Below, in pieces: positions 38,670 through 47,576 of a DNA stretch of 64,000 bases. Under the pieces are notes generated by a model. The model did no database searches. It was not told where the DNA came from and worked only from the letters and a program-made list of their open reading frames with translations. The DNA comes from UBA1479 sp040218445 (GTDB lineage: Bacteria > Pseudomonadota > Alphaproteobacteria > Rhodospirillales > Casp-alpha2). Positions within the stretch are counted from its first letter, which is position 1; each line of letters opens with the position of its first letter. Location of the stretch: NCBI GenBank assembly GCA_040218445.1, contig JAVJRK010000009.1, positions 248,001 to 312,000 of the forward strand, read 5' to 3'. Position numbers and translations under genes: made by a program.

Positions 38670-39524
38670 ATGACCAATACACCGGCTTTTGACCTCGACG
38701 CCTATCTGCGCCGGATCGGTCTTTCCGGCCCGGTCGCACCGACCCTGGACATATTGAAAGCGATCCAGGAACGGCATCCCGCGTCCATTGCCTTCGAAAA
38801 CCTGGACTCACTGACCGGCCGCGTCCCCAGTCTGGACATCGCGGATGTTCAGCGCAAATTGGTGGCCGGGCAGCGCGGTGGTTACTGCTTCGAGCAGAAC
38901 CTGCTGCTGCGCCATGCCCTTGTTGCCATCGGGTTTCGCGTATCCGGTCTGGGCGCCAGGGTCATCTGGAACACGCCGGAAGACCCCATCCCACCCCGCA
39001 GCCACATGCTGCTGCGGGTCGATCTGGAAGACGGCACCTATACCGCCGATGTCGGTTTCGGTGGCATGACCCCGACGGCCCCCATGCGTCTGGACATGGA
39101 AGCGGATCAGGAAACGCCCCACGGCACCTATCGCCTGCGTCCGTCGCACGATGTTTACCGCCTGGAAGCCTTGGTCGGGGATGTCTGGACGCCGCTGTAT
39201 ATCTTCGATCTGACCGAACATTTCGCATCCGACTACGGCGTCGCCAATTGGCACGTGGCAACCCATCCGGACTCTTTGTTCGCAACCACCTTGGTCTGTG
39301 CGCGGACGGATAAGGGGAAACGCTATGCCCTGCGCGACAACGAACTCAGCATCCATCACACGGCCGGGCCGTCGGAACACCATCACCTGACATCCCCCGA
39401 TGCCCTCTGCGATGTGTTGGAAAACACCTTTAGGCTCAACCTTGCGGACCTGAGCGGCCTGGATGCCCGCATCGCCGGCATTTTCGCCGATGCCGCCACG
39501 GCCTTGCCCATACCGCACCGATAA
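38670..39524 (+). CDS. nat: Arylamine N-acetyltransferase
   Basis: A 284-residue acetyl-CoA-dependent N-acetyltransferase acting on aromatic amines and hydrazines. The Cys-His-Asp triad is intact: Cys73 in GGYCFEQN, His112 in RSHMLLRV, Asp127 in TADVGFGG. Following azoreductase, which makes aromatic amines, it could process the products. Start at 38670; a second in-frame ATG at 38652 is less likely. Confidence 0.95.
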   Translation: MTNTPAFDLDAYLRRIGLSGPVAPTLDILKAIQERHPASIAFENLDSLTGRVPSLDIADVQRKLVAGQRGGYCFEQNLLLRHALVAIGFRVSGLGARVIWNTPEDPIPPRSHMLLRVDLEDGTYTADVGFGGMTPTAPMRLDMEADQETPHGTYRLRPSHDVYRLEALVGDVWTPLYIFDLTEHFASDYGVANWHVATHPDSLFATTLVCARTDKGKRYALRDNELSIHHTAGPSEHHHLTSPDALCDVLENTFRLNLADLSGLDARIAGIFADAATALPIPHR

Positions 39525-39535
39525 GGACCACTCAC

Positions 39536-40240
39536 ATGATCACCACGACACCGCTTGAAAACCTGGGCACTTTCGCCAACGACTGGCTGACCGCCCGCTA
39601 TCACTTCTCGTTCGCCAATTACTATGATCCGGACCGCACGGGCCTGGGCCCCCTGCTGGTGTGGAACGACGATAAGATCGAACCGGGGCGCGGGTTTGAC
39701 CCGCACGGCCACCGTGACATGGAAATCATCACCTATGTGCGCCGGGGTGCGATCACCCATGAAGACAACCTGGGCAATACGGGCCGCACCGAAGCCGGTG
39801 ACGTGCAGGTCATGTCGGCGGGCACGGGCATCCGGCACGCGGAATTCAACCGCGAGGACGAACCCACGACCCTGTTCCAGATCTGGATTCAGCCGGACCG
39901 AAAAGGGATCGAACCGCGATGGGATGCCCGCAAGTTCCCCAAGCAAAGCCGGGGTGGAAAGCTGGAGGTTCTGGCCTCGGGCCGGCCCGGCGATGCCGAT
40001 ACGGACGCCCTGCTTATCCATCAGGATGCCGCCGTTCTGGGCGCGGCCCTCAACCCCGGCGAGGAAACGGTCCATGTTCTGGGCAAGGGGCGCAGCGCCT
40101 ATATCGTGCCGGCGTCGGGATCGGTCACCATAAACGGCGCGGCGGCCCCCGAACGGTCGGGCACGGCCGTGACCGCCGTGGACGAGATCGTCATCCGCGC
40201 CGACACAGCGGCCGAAATCGTCGTCGTCGACCTGCCCTAG
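39536..40240 (+). CDS. Pirin family bicupin protein
   Basis: A 234-residue bicupin of the pirin/YhaK type. Metal-binding residues are in GFDPHGHRDMEIITYVRRG and GIRHAEFN of the N-terminal cupin. YhaK/PirA-like members have quercetinase activity or act as redox sensors. It starts 11 bases after nat, so the three genes azoR-nat-pirin are probably one transcript. Confidence 0.92.
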   Translation: MITTTPLENLGTFANDWLTARYHFSFANYYDPDRTGLGPLLVWNDDKIEPGRGFDPHGHRDMEIITYVRRGAITHEDNLGNTGRTEAGDVQVMSAGTGIRHAEFNREDEPTTLFQIWIQPDRKGIEPRWDARKFPKQSRGGKLEVLASGRPGDADTDALLIHQDAAVLGAALNPGEETVHVLGKGRSAYIVPASGSVTINGAAAPERSGTAVTAVDEIVIRADTAAEIVVVDLP

Positions 40241-40283
40241 GCACGGTGATTGTACCTACATGTTTGGCGGGCGGCCTGGGCGA

Positions 40284-40673
40284 CTAGGCCGCCGCCACGG
40301 CCTCAACCTCGGCCAGGAACGCCGGATTGGCCAGCCCCGCCACGATCAGCAGGGTCGACGCACACAAATGCCCCGCCATGAACCGGTCGCGGATTTGCCG
40401 CATGACCGGGACGTCTTCCGGGCGGGTCAGGAAAATCGTGATCTTGACCAGATTGGTGCGGTCCATATCCGCTTCTTTGAGGATTTCCCCCAGTTTGTAG
40501 AAGATCGCATCCAGCTGGCCTTCGATCCCGTCGATCGGCGTGCCATCGTTGTCGGCCCCGACCTGGCCGGAAATATGCAGCCAGCGCGCGGCGTCCCGGA
40601 CCTCGGTCGCCAAGGCATAGGCCGAAAACGGCTTGTGGACCGTTGCCGGCTGATGATTGGTCATTTTCATCAC
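40284..40673 (-). CDS. RidA family protein
   Basis: A 129-residue member of the RidA/YjgF/UK114 family. It carries LHISGQVGADNDGTP and LVKITIFLT; the Arg needed for imine deaminase activity in the canonical RidA (in the motif near CxR) is replaced by CASTLLIVAGL, so it belongs to a Rid subgroup and deaminase activity is unsure. Its ATG overlaps the end of the quinone reductase gene by four bases. Confidence 0.9.
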   Translation of the reverse strand: MMKMTNHQPATVHKPFSAYALATEVRDAARWLHISGQVGADNDGTPIDGIEGQLDAIFYKLGEILKEADMDRTNLVKITIFLTRPEDVPVMRQIRDRFMAGHLCASTLLIVAGLANPAFLAEVEAVAAA

Positions 40674-41668
40674 TGGTGCTCCAAATCCTTGGCAACCAAA
40701 ACCTGGGCCACCCCATGCACGCCCCCGGTTTCGACCGCTTCATGAACCTTGACCATGTCGTCGAACTGGAACCGTTCGCCGACCCGATGGACCAGGCTGT
40801 CCGGTGACAGAATGGGGCTGACCTCTTGGAACAGTTCGTCCTGGGTCAACGTGTCCAACTGATAGATCGTGAACATGCGGATATTAACGTTGCCGCCCAT
40901 CCACTTGTTGAACGGGAATGTCGGCTCCGGCACGGCATCCGATGCATAGGTCGCGACCCAACCGTTGGGTTTGAGAATATCCGGCAGCAAATCCACGTTC
41001 GAGCCGAAGGAAACATCGACGATGCGGTCGACGGGGCCGCCGGCGGCCTCGAGAATGCGCTCCTTCAGATTGGGCTCCTTGTAATTAAGCGCAACATCCG
41101 CCCCCAGGCCCTTGGCTTCTTCGCAGTTCGCGTCATTGCCGCAGGTCGCGATCACCCGCGCCCCGCCCCACACGCCCAGCTGCACGGCATAGGCACCGAC
41201 ACGGCCCGTACCACCGGTCACCAGAACGGTCTTGCGTGAAATGTCACCGTCGCAGAACAAGGCATGATAGGCCGTGACCACCGGCACCCCGGCGCAAGCC
41301 CCTTCGCTTAGGCTGACATCGCCCATGAGCGGCACCGCCTGACGCGCCGGCAGCACGACATAATCCGCCGCCGTGCCGTGGGGTCGGCCGTGCTGGGCCC
41401 CGAAAATCCACACTTTCTGGCCGACCCGGGACGCATTCACGCCCTCGCCGGCTTTGTCGATCACGCCCGAACCGTCGTTGTTGGGAATGATCGGCGCGAA
41501 TTGGGAAAGTTCCCGGCCCGAAGAACGGCGCTTCACATCCGTCGGATTGACCGTGGAATAGGCGATCCGCACCCGGACCTCGCCGGGACCCGGTTCCGGG
41601 TCCGGCAATTCGCCCTGTTGTAGAACATCCGCTGCCGGTCCCGCACGGTCGTACCAAAATGCGCGCAT
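40670..41668 (-). CDS. NADPH:quinone reductase-like MDR oxidoreductase
   Basis: A 332-residue medium-chain dehydrogenase/reductase without the structural zinc cysteines, i.e. the quinone-oxidoreductase branch. N-terminal MRAFWYDRAGPAADVLQQG, NNDGSGVIDKAGEGV, and the nucleotide-binding LVTGGTGRVGAYAVQLG. GAGGAG lies just upstream of the ATG at 41668; the frame stays open to 41815. Probable two-gene operon with RidA; close to the azoR/nat/pirin cluster. Confidence 0.92.
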   Translation of the reverse strand: MRAFWYDRAGPAADVLQQGELPDPEPGPGEVRVRIAYSTVNPTDVKRRSSGRELSQFAPIIPNNDGSGVIDKAGEGVNASRVGQKVWIFGAQHGRPHGTAADYVVLPARQAVPLMGDVSLSEGACAGVPVVTAYHALFCDGDISRKTVLVTGGTGRVGAYAVQLGVWGGARVIATCGNDANCEEAKGLGADVALNYKEPNLKERILEAAGGPVDRIVDVSFGSNVDLLPDILKPNGWVATYASDAVPEPTFPFNKWMGGNVNIRMFTIYQLDTLTQDELFQEVSPILSPDSLVHRVGERFQFDDMVKVHEAVETGGVHGVAQVLVAKDLEHQ

Positions 41669-41896
41669 GAAGGTTTTCTCCTCGTCCGTCTTGATCTGTT
41701 GTCCGGCCCGCCGAACAGCGGCCGGAAGGCTGTGTCGGAAAGTGGCCTGCAGAAACTGCAATGACAAGAGAGAAGCAGAAGCACAAGCCGTCCCCGCCGG
41801 CGGCCCGATGGGCAAAAATTACCCCCAAAGCGGCGGAATATGCCGTTAATCCGCCCCTTACCCGAATTCAATCCATTGAAATATATGAATTTTTCC

Positions 41897-41913
41897 TTGG
41901 CACGAAGATTGAA
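41897..41913 (+). promoter_or_regulatory. Sigma-54-like promoter before flgG
   Basis: TTGGCACGAAGATTGAA matches the sigma-54 consensus TGGCACG-N4-TTGCW with correct GG to G spacing (ten bases between), but has GA instead of the invariant GC at -12. The predicted start would be about 41925, 55 bases upstream of flgG. Flagellar genes in several alphaproteobacteria depend on sigma-54. The 311-base gap before flgG otherwise contains only the promoter of the quinone reductase. Confidence 0.45.
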
Positions 41914-41979
41914 ACAGATCACGCAACTCCGGGATCGAGGTCAACCTCGGCGAAGGCGAACGTACAAGGAACGGGAAAA

Positions 41980-42759
41980 ATGAATCCTTTATATATCGCA
42001 GCCACCGGTATGGTGGCCCAACAGCAACGCGTGGACGTGATCGCCAACAACTTGGCGAACATGAACACGACCGGCTACCAGCGCCGCCGGGCATCCTTCA
42101 ACGACCTGCTGTACGAAGACCAGAAACGCCCCAACAACAAGCATTCGCGTGCCGACGGCATCGTGCCGGGCGGCGTGAAGGCCGGCCTGGGCGTGCATAC
42201 GGCGTCTTTCTACCGCGTGGTCGAACAGGGCAACCTGGCCCAGACGGGCAGCCCCTTCGATCTGGCCATTCAGGGCTCCGGCTATATGCAGGTCACCTTG
42301 GCCAACGGCGAAACGGGCTATACCCGGGCAGGGGCATTCCAGTTGAACCAGAACGGCCAGCTTGTCACTCATGACGGCTTGCCGCTCAGCGCGGGCATTT
42401 CCATCCCGCCGGGGGCGCTTGAGGTTACGGTCAACAACTCGGGCCAGGTTCTGGCCTCGTTCGAAGGCCAGGCCCAGCCGCAGAACCTGGGTCAGATCAA
42501 TCTGGTCCGCTTTCCCAACGAAGGCGGCCTGAAAGCCATCGGCGACAGCCTGTTCCAGGAAACCACCTCGTCGGGCGCCCCCCTGGTCGGCGTTGCCGGC
42601 TCGCCGGGTTTCGGCACGATCCTGCAGGGCTTCCTGGAAACTTCGAACGTCAACCCGGTCGAAGAAATCGCCAATATGGTCAAGGCCATGCGGGCTTACG
42701 AGCTGAGCTCCAAGGTCGTCCAAACCGCCGACCAGATGATGTCGACGAAATCGGGCTAA
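41980..42759 (+). CDS. flgG: Flagellar distal rod protein FlgG
   Basis: A 259-residue flagellar rod protein. N-terminal rod signature (IAATGMVAQQQRVDVIANN, then LANMNTTGYQRRRASF), FlgG-type middle (DLAIQGSGYMQV, GYTRAGAFQLNQNGQLVT), and C-terminal coiled segment SNVNPVEEIANMVKAMRAYE. GGGAAAA precedes the ATG at 41980; an open frame continues upstream to 41761 without support. There are no other flagellar genes nearby, so this copy is isolated. Confidence 0.93.
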   Translation: MNPLYIAATGMVAQQQRVDVIANNLANMNTTGYQRRRASFNDLLYEDQKRPNNKHSRADGIVPGGVKAGLGVHTASFYRVVEQGNLAQTGSPFDLAIQGSGYMQVTLANGETGYTRAGAFQLNQNGQLVTHDGLPLSAGISIPPGALEVTVNNSGQVLASFEGQAQPQNLGQINLVRFPNEGGLKAIGDSLFQETTSSGAPLVGVAGSPGFGTILQGFLETSNVNPVEEIANMVKAMRAYELSSKVVQTADQMMSTKSG

Positions 42760-42909
42760 TCCCCCGCGGCGTTAAGGGCCGGTAAACCTTATCCGGATAG
42801 CATCCGGGCTTATCAACCGCGGCAACAAGACCGTGGTGACACAACAAGGCCGTACGGGCGGCCGTAAAAAACCGTAATACGAAACGCTTTGTTTCGAACG
42901 ATCCAAACG

Positions 42910-42951
42910 CCGGCGGGAATCCCAGAATGTGGATTCCCGCCGGTTTGGTTT
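42910..42951 (+). terminator. Rho-independent terminator after flgG
   Basis: A 13-bp perfect stem (CCGGCGGGAATCC 42910-42922 and its complement 42931-42943) with an eight-base loop CAGAATGT, followed by TTTGGTTT. It ends the flgG transcript. A second smaller hairpin (CGAAAC/GTTTCG, 42880-42896) lies just before it. The rest of the 345-base gap 42760-43104 holds no gene that I can support. Confidence 0.85.
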
Positions 42952-43104
42952 GAAATACCGGGTCTAAAGACCTGCGCGAAGGGATGGTATGGTCGACTTC
43001 GTGCGGCCCAAGTTCGTTTTCTTCAATCGAATAAAAGAAACACGGGGGCGCCGCCTTGCCATCCGCGCCATCCCAAGGCGGCGTGGTCGTGGATCAGCCA
43101 AACT

Positions 43105-44001
43105 CTACGGCCAACTCACATCCGGCGGCAGGCTCATCAGGATCGCTTCCGTATTGCCGCCCGTCTGCAAGCCGAAGATCGTGCCCCGGTCATAGAGCAA
43201 ATTGAATTCCACATAGCGGCCGCGCTTGACGCGCTGGGCCTGGCGTTCCTCGTCGGTCCAGGTCTTGTTCATATGCCTGCGGACCAGTTCCGGATAGACC
43301 TTGGCAAAGGCCCGACCCACATCCTGGGTAAAGGCGAAATCGGCTTCCCAGTCGCCGGTGTTGTGCTGGTCATAGAAAATCCCGCCCACACCGCGCGCTT
43401 CGTTGCGGTGCTTCAAAAAGAAGTACGCGTCGCACCATTCCTTGTACTTCGGATAATAAGCCCGGTCGTGCCCGTCGCAGGCGGCCTTGAAGGCGCCATG
43501 GAATTGATCCGTCTCTGCGTCATCGGGGAACACGGGCGTCAGATCCCCGCCGCCGCCGAACCAGCCCTTGGTGGTCACGATCATGCGCGTGTTCATATGG
43601 GCCGCCGGAACCAGCGGCGAATTGGGATGGATCACGGTCGAAATGCCCGATGCCCAGAACCGGGGATCGTCTTCCGCCCCCGGGATGCGTTTGCGGAATT
43701 CCTCGGAAAATTCACCCATCACGGTGGAGACATTGACGCCGGCCTTTTCAAACACGCGGCCGTCGCGCATCACCGCCATCACGCCGCCCCCGCCCATGCT
43801 GCCGGCGATGTCGCCGGGGCGTTCCCAGGATTTGCGCTCGAACCGGCCGGGCGGGCGGGCACTGGTGCCGTTGGGGCCGGTCACGGCGTCTTCGATGTCT
43901 TCCAGCGCCTGGCAGAAATCGTCGCGCAGCCGCTCGAACCAGGCCTTGGCCCGGGATTTATGCGCATCGCCATAGTCGGCGGCAGGACTCGCGTCATTCA
44001 T
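43105..44001 (-). CDS. hemF: Oxygen-dependent coproporphyrinogen III oxidase
   Basis: A 298-residue heme-biosynthesis enzyme that oxidatively decarboxylates coproporphyrinogen III to protoporphyrinogen IX using O2. Signature blocks: GGGGVMAVMRDGRVFEKAGV, HMNTRMIVTTKGWFGGGGDLTP and VEFNLLYDRGTIFGLQTGG (cited in parts). It is just downstream of trmL (five-base gap). Presence next to the bc1 genes fits an aerobic respiratory lifestyle. Confidence 0.96.
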   Translation of the reverse strand: MNDASPAADYGDAHKSRAKAWFERLRDDFCQALEDIEDAVTGPNGTSARPPGRFERKSWERPGDIAGSMGGGGVMAVMRDGRVFEKAGVNVSTVMGEFSEEFRKRIPGAEDDPRFWASGISTVIHPNSPLVPAAHMNTRMIVTTKGWFGGGGDLTPVFPDDAETDQFHGAFKAACDGHDRAYYPKYKEWCDAYFFLKHRNEARGVGGIFYDQHNTGDWEADFAFTQDVGRAFAKVYPELVRRHMNKTWTDEERQAQRVKRGRYVEFNLLYDRGTIFGLQTGGNTEAILMSLPPDVSWP

Positions 44002-44006
44002 AAGAA

Positions 44007-44477
44007 TCAGATCTCTTTCGGATAGGCGCCAAGCTGCCCCAGCGCCGTCGCCAGCACCATGGCCGCACTGGCCGCCAGGTTCAAGGACCGCGTGCCCGGC
44101 ATCAAGGGAATCCGCACCCGGGCATGGGCCGCATCGTGCACCACATCGGGCACGCCCGCACTTTCCCGCCCGAACAGCAGCATATCCCCGGCCTGAAAGG
44201 TAAATCCGGGCAGCCCGGTCGACGCCTTGGTCGTCAGCAGGACAAGCCGCCTTGCCCCCAGGTCCTGATGGAATCGCCCCCAGGACTCGTGACGCGTCAT
44301 ATCGACCTGATTCAGATAATCCATGCCGGCGCGGCGCATTTTGGCCTCGGACAGGACGAACCCGCAGGGTTCGATGATATGCACCGGCACCCCCAGACAG
44401 GCGGCCGTGCGCAACACGGCCCCCGTATTTTGGGGAATATCGGGCTCAAAAAGGGCAATTTCGATCGATCCAGGCAT
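44007..44477 (-). CDS. trmL: tRNA (cytidine(34)-2'-O)-methyltransferase
   Basis: A 156-residue SPOUT methyltransferase that methylates the 2'-O of the wobble nucleotide of certain tRNAs-Leu. Typical sequence: EPDIPQNTGAVLRTAACLG at the start, LLFGRESAGVPDVVHD, and the knotted SAM site RIPLMPGTRSLNLAASAAMV. Full length; divergent from petA with hemF downstream. Confidence 0.94.
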   Translation of the reverse strand: MPGSIEIALFEPDIPQNTGAVLRTAACLGVPVHIIEPCGFVLSEAKMRRAGMDYLNQVDMTRHESWGRFHQDLGARRLVLLTTKASTGLPGFTFQAGDMLLFGRESAGVPDVVHDAAHARVRIPLMPGTRSLNLAASAAMVLATALGQLGAYPKEI

Positions 44478-44754
44478 GATGCCCCCATCAAGGGCCGGAA
44501 AGGTAAGGTTTGCAAGCGATTCTCAACAGTTAGCGCTTGCCTGAAAGCCCTTGGCGACATAAGGTCTCGCCGGTTCGTGCGGGCACCCTTTGCCCGCACA
44601 TTTCATCATGGGTGACTAATATTAAAGCCCATCGTTGCCTCTTTACCGCCGGTTTCGTAAATTCGACGGTGAATTCGGGGGCTGTTCAGGATCGAGACCA
44701 TCCGGTTCGGGACGGCGAACAAGATCAAAACACCTATTTTAAGGGGAAGTGCTT

Positions 44755-45309
44755 ATGAGCGACACGGCGAGCACCCCGCCAACAGCCGAAATCGACGAGC
44801 AGACACGCCGCGATTTCCTTCTGGTTTCCACGGCAACAGTGGGCGCGGTCGGTACCGCGTTGACCCTGTGGCCGTTTATCAACAGCCTTAACCCGGCGGC
44901 CGATACCCTGGCCCTGGCGACCACCGAAGTGAACCTGGCCCCCATTGCGGAAGGTCAGAGCATCACGGTCGTGTGGCAGGGCAAACCGGTCTTCATCCGT
45001 CATCGGACGAAAGCCGAGATTGCCAAGGCCGCCGAAGACGATGCGGCGGCCCTGCCCGATCCGGCAAAGGACGCGGACCGCGTGATCAAGCCGGAATGGC
45101 TGGTCATGGTCGGCGTTTGCACCCATCTGGGCTGCATTCCGCTGGGTCAGAAAGAGGGTGAGCCCAAGGGCGAGTTCGGCGGCTGGTTCTGCCCCTGCCA
45201 CGGGTCGCACTACGACACCTCGGGCCGGATCCGCAAGGGCCCGGCGCCTTCCAACCTGCCGGTGCCGACATACGAATTCCAGTCGGATACCCAGGTTAAG
45301 ATCGGCTAA
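44755..45309 (+). CDS. petA: Ubiquinol-cytochrome c reductase iron-sulfur subunit
   Basis: A 184-residue Rieske protein of the bc1 complex. It has a twin-arginine-like signal anchor (TRRDFLLVSTATVGAVGT) at residues 17-40 and the cluster ligands CTHLGC (Cys122, His124) and CPCHGSHY (Cys146, Cys148, His149). The start is the ATG at 44755 after AAGGGGAAG. First gene of petABC. Confidence 0.97.
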   Translation: MSDTASTPPTAEIDEQTRRDFLLVSTATVGAVGTALTLWPFINSLNPAADTLALATTEVNLAPIAEGQSITVVWQGKPVFIRHRTKAEIAKAAEDDAAALPDPAKDADRVIKPEWLVMVGVCTHLGCIPLGQKEGEPKGEFGGWFCPCHGSHYDTSGRIRKGPAPSNLPVPTYEFQSDTQVKIG

Positions 45310-45320
45310 CGGGGGACGTC

Positions 45321-46610
45321 ATGAGCGAACAAAATACCGAAAGTAAATTCATGCAGAATGGCGTCGTGAAGTGGGTCGAGCATCGCATGCCGATCTTCAG
45401 CTTCATCGACCATTCCGTCGGTTCCGGCTATCCGGCGCCGAAAAACCTTTCCTACTGGTGGAACTTCGGCTCGCTTGCCGGCCTGGCCCTGATCATCATG
45501 ATCGTGTCGGGTATCGTGCTGGCCATGCATTATACGCCGCATACCACGCTGGCCTTTGATTCGGTCGAGCGCATCATGCGCGACGTCAACGGCGGCTGGC
45601 TGATCCGCTATCTGCATATGAACGGCGCCAGCTTCTTCTTCATCGCCGTCTACATCCACATCTTCCGCGGCCTGTATTTCGGGTCCTACAAGTACCCGCG
45701 CGAATTGCTGTGGATCATCGGCGTGCTGATCCTGCTGGCCATGATGGCGACCGCCTTCATGGGCTACGTTCTGCCCTGGGGCCAGATGTCCTATTGGGGC
45801 GCCACGGTCATCACCAACCTGTTCTCGGCCATTCCGGTGGTCGGCGACAGCATCGTGACCTTGCTGTGGGGCGGCTTCGTGGTCGATAACCCGACGCTCA
45901 ACCGCTTCTTCTCGCTGCACTATCTGTTGCCCTTCGTCATTCTGGGCCTTGTGATCGTGCATATCTGGGCACTGCACCAGTTCGGGTCCAACAACCCGTC
46001 CGGGATCGACGTAAAGGGCCCGCAGGACACCATTCCGTTCCATCCTTATTTCACCATCAAGGATCTGTTCGGCATGGGCGTGTTCCTGCTGATCTTCTGC
46101 TTCTTCGTGTTCTTCGCGCCCAACTACTTCGGCGAGGCCGACAACTACATCCCGGCCGACCCGCTGGCGACCCCGCCGCATATCGTGCCGGAATGGTATT
46201 TCCTGCCGTCCTACGCGATCCTGCGGGCGTTCACGAACGACTTCATCCTGTATTGGCCGATTTCCTGGCTGATGACGGCCAAACTGGCCGGCGTCATTGC
46301 CATGTTCGGCTCGATCATCCTGCTGGCGCTCATTCCTTGGCTCGATACCTCCAAGGTGCGGTCCGCCCGCTTCCGGCCGATCTACAGGTGGTTCTTCTGG
46401 ATCTTCGTGCTCGACTGGATTGTTCTCGGCATGGTCGGCGCCCACCCGCCGGAAGGCATCTGGGTACTGCTTGGTCAGATTTCGACCATCTATTATTTCG
46501 CCCACCTTCTGGTGATTCTGCCCATCCTGGGCGTCATCGAACGTCCCTTGGCCCTGCCGGAAAGCATTTCCGCGTCGGTCACGGGCGGCGAAACGAAGCC
46601 CGCGGAGTAA
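45321..46610 (+). CDS. petB: Cytochrome b of the bc1 complex
   Basis: A 429-residue cytochrome b with the quinol oxidation motif PEWYFLPSYAI, the heme ligands in the LHMNGASFFFIAVYIHIFRG and HYLLPFVILGLVIVHIWALH helices, and eight or so transmembrane segments. Full length for the single-chain type. Follows petA by 11 bases. Confidence 0.98.
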   Translation: MSEQNTESKFMQNGVVKWVEHRMPIFSFIDHSVGSGYPAPKNLSYWWNFGSLAGLALIIMIVSGIVLAMHYTPHTTLAFDSVERIMRDVNGGWLIRYLHMNGASFFFIAVYIHIFRGLYFGSYKYPRELLWIIGVLILLAMMATAFMGYVLPWGQMSYWGATVITNLFSAIPVVGDSIVTLLWGGFVVDNPTLNRFFSLHYLLPFVILGLVIVHIWALHQFGSNNPSGIDVKGPQDTIPFHPYFTIKDLFGMGVFLLIFCFFVFFAPNYFGEADNYIPADPLATPPHIVPEWYFLPSYAILRAFTNDFILYWPISWLMTAKLAGVIAMFGSIILLALIPWLDTSKVRSARFRPIYRWFFWIFVLDWIVLGMVGAHPPEGIWVLLGQISTIYYFAHLLVILPILGVIERPLALPESISASVTGGETKPAE

Positions 46611-46615
46611 GGAAC

Positions 46616-47458
46616 ATGATGAAACCAACCATCAAGACCGCCTTCGCGGCCCTCGTCACCGCTGCTGCCGTTTCCGTCGTGGCGTTTGCAACCACCCCGG
46701 CCCAGGCCGCGGGTGCCGCTGCCAAGCCGGCGGCTCAGGACTGGTCCTTCAAGGGCCTGTTCGGAACCTACGACCGGGCGGCCGCACAACGCGGCTACAA
46801 GGTCTACAAGGACGTTTGCGCGTCCTGCCATTCCATGGACCTGATCAAGTTCCGCAACCTGCAGGACATCGGGTATTCGGAAGCGCAAACCAAGGCCCTG
46901 GCCGCCGAGTATGAAATCCAGGACGGCCCCAACGACGACGGCGACATGTTCGCCCGCAAGCGCACACCGTCCGATCCGTTGCCGGCACCCTTCGCCAATG
47001 CGAAGGCCGCCGCCGCCGCCAATAACGGCAAGGCACCGCCGGACCTGTCCCTGATCACCAAGGCGCGCGCCCAGGGCGGCGATTCGTTGATCAAGGTGTC
47101 CATGAAACACCCGGACGGCTTCACCCTCGGCGCCGACTACGTCTATGCCCTGCTGACCGGTTACGGTGAAGCACCGGCGGGCGTCGACGTGCCCGAAGGC
47201 GGGAACTACAACAAGTACTTCCCGGGCGGCGTGATCGCCATGGCCAACCCACTGGTCGAAGACGCGGTCGAATATTCCGACGGCACCAAGGCCACCGTGG
47301 AGCAGATGGCACGTGACGTCACCGTGTTCCTGGCCTGGGCGGGCGAGCCGGAACTTGAAGACCGCAAGCGCCTCGGCATCAAGGTGATGCTGTTCCTGCT
47401 GGTGCTGACGGGCATGCTGTTCGCCCTCAAGCGGAAGATTTGGTCGGACGTCCACTAA
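46616..47458 (+). CDS. petC: Cytochrome c1
   Basis: A 280-residue periplasmic cytochrome c1: signal peptide (PAQAA cleavage), heme c attachment CASCH (Cys68, Cys71, His72), axial Met probably in GGVIAMANPL, and a C-terminal anchor (VMLFLLVLTGMLFALKRKIW). GTAAGGAAC precedes the ATG at 46616. It closes the petABC operon. Confidence 0.97.
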   Translation: MMKPTIKTAFAALVTAAAVSVVAFATTPAQAAGAAAKPAAQDWSFKGLFGTYDRAAAQRGYKVYKDVCASCHSMDLIKFRNLQDIGYSEAQTKALAAEYEIQDGPNDDGDMFARKRTPSDPLPAPFANAKAAAAANNGKAPPDLSLITKARAQGGDSLIKVSMKHPDGFTLGADYVYALLTGYGEAPAGVDVPEGGNYNKYFPGGVIAMANPLVEDAVEYSDGTKATVEQMARDVTVFLAWAGEPELEDRKRLGIKVMLFLLVLTGMLFALKRKIWSDVH

Positions 47459-47539
47459 ACGGATCTGACCGCCGCACACTCTCCGCGGCGTTGGGATGGT
47501 GCGGTCGGCAACGCCGCGGTCCCAAAGAACCAAACGAAG

Positions 47540-47570
47540 AAAGGCCCCGGAAATTTCCGGGGCCTTTTGT
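47540..47570 (+). terminator. Rho-independent terminator after petC
   Basis: AAAGGCCCCGGAAATTTCCGGGGCCTTTTGTTTT, read in two parts as a perfect palindrome (arms AAAGGCCCCGGAAA and its complement) followed by TTTTGTTTT. It lies 82 bases after the petC stop and terminates petABC. Confidence 0.9.
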
Positions 47571-47576
47571 TTTGAA

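Noticed and set aside
41761..41979. Upstream extension of the flgG reading frame
   Set aside because: The flgG signature and ribosome site place the start at 41980; the extension overlaps the sigma-54-like site.
42760..43104. Search for a tRNA or small gene in the 345-base gap
   Set aside because: No cloverleaf or credible ORF, only hairpins and the flgG terminator.
44578..44598. TGCGGGCA/TGCCCGCA hairpin between trmL and petA
   Set aside because: Lies between divergent genes with no transcript to terminate and has no T-run; probably chance or a minor leader structure.
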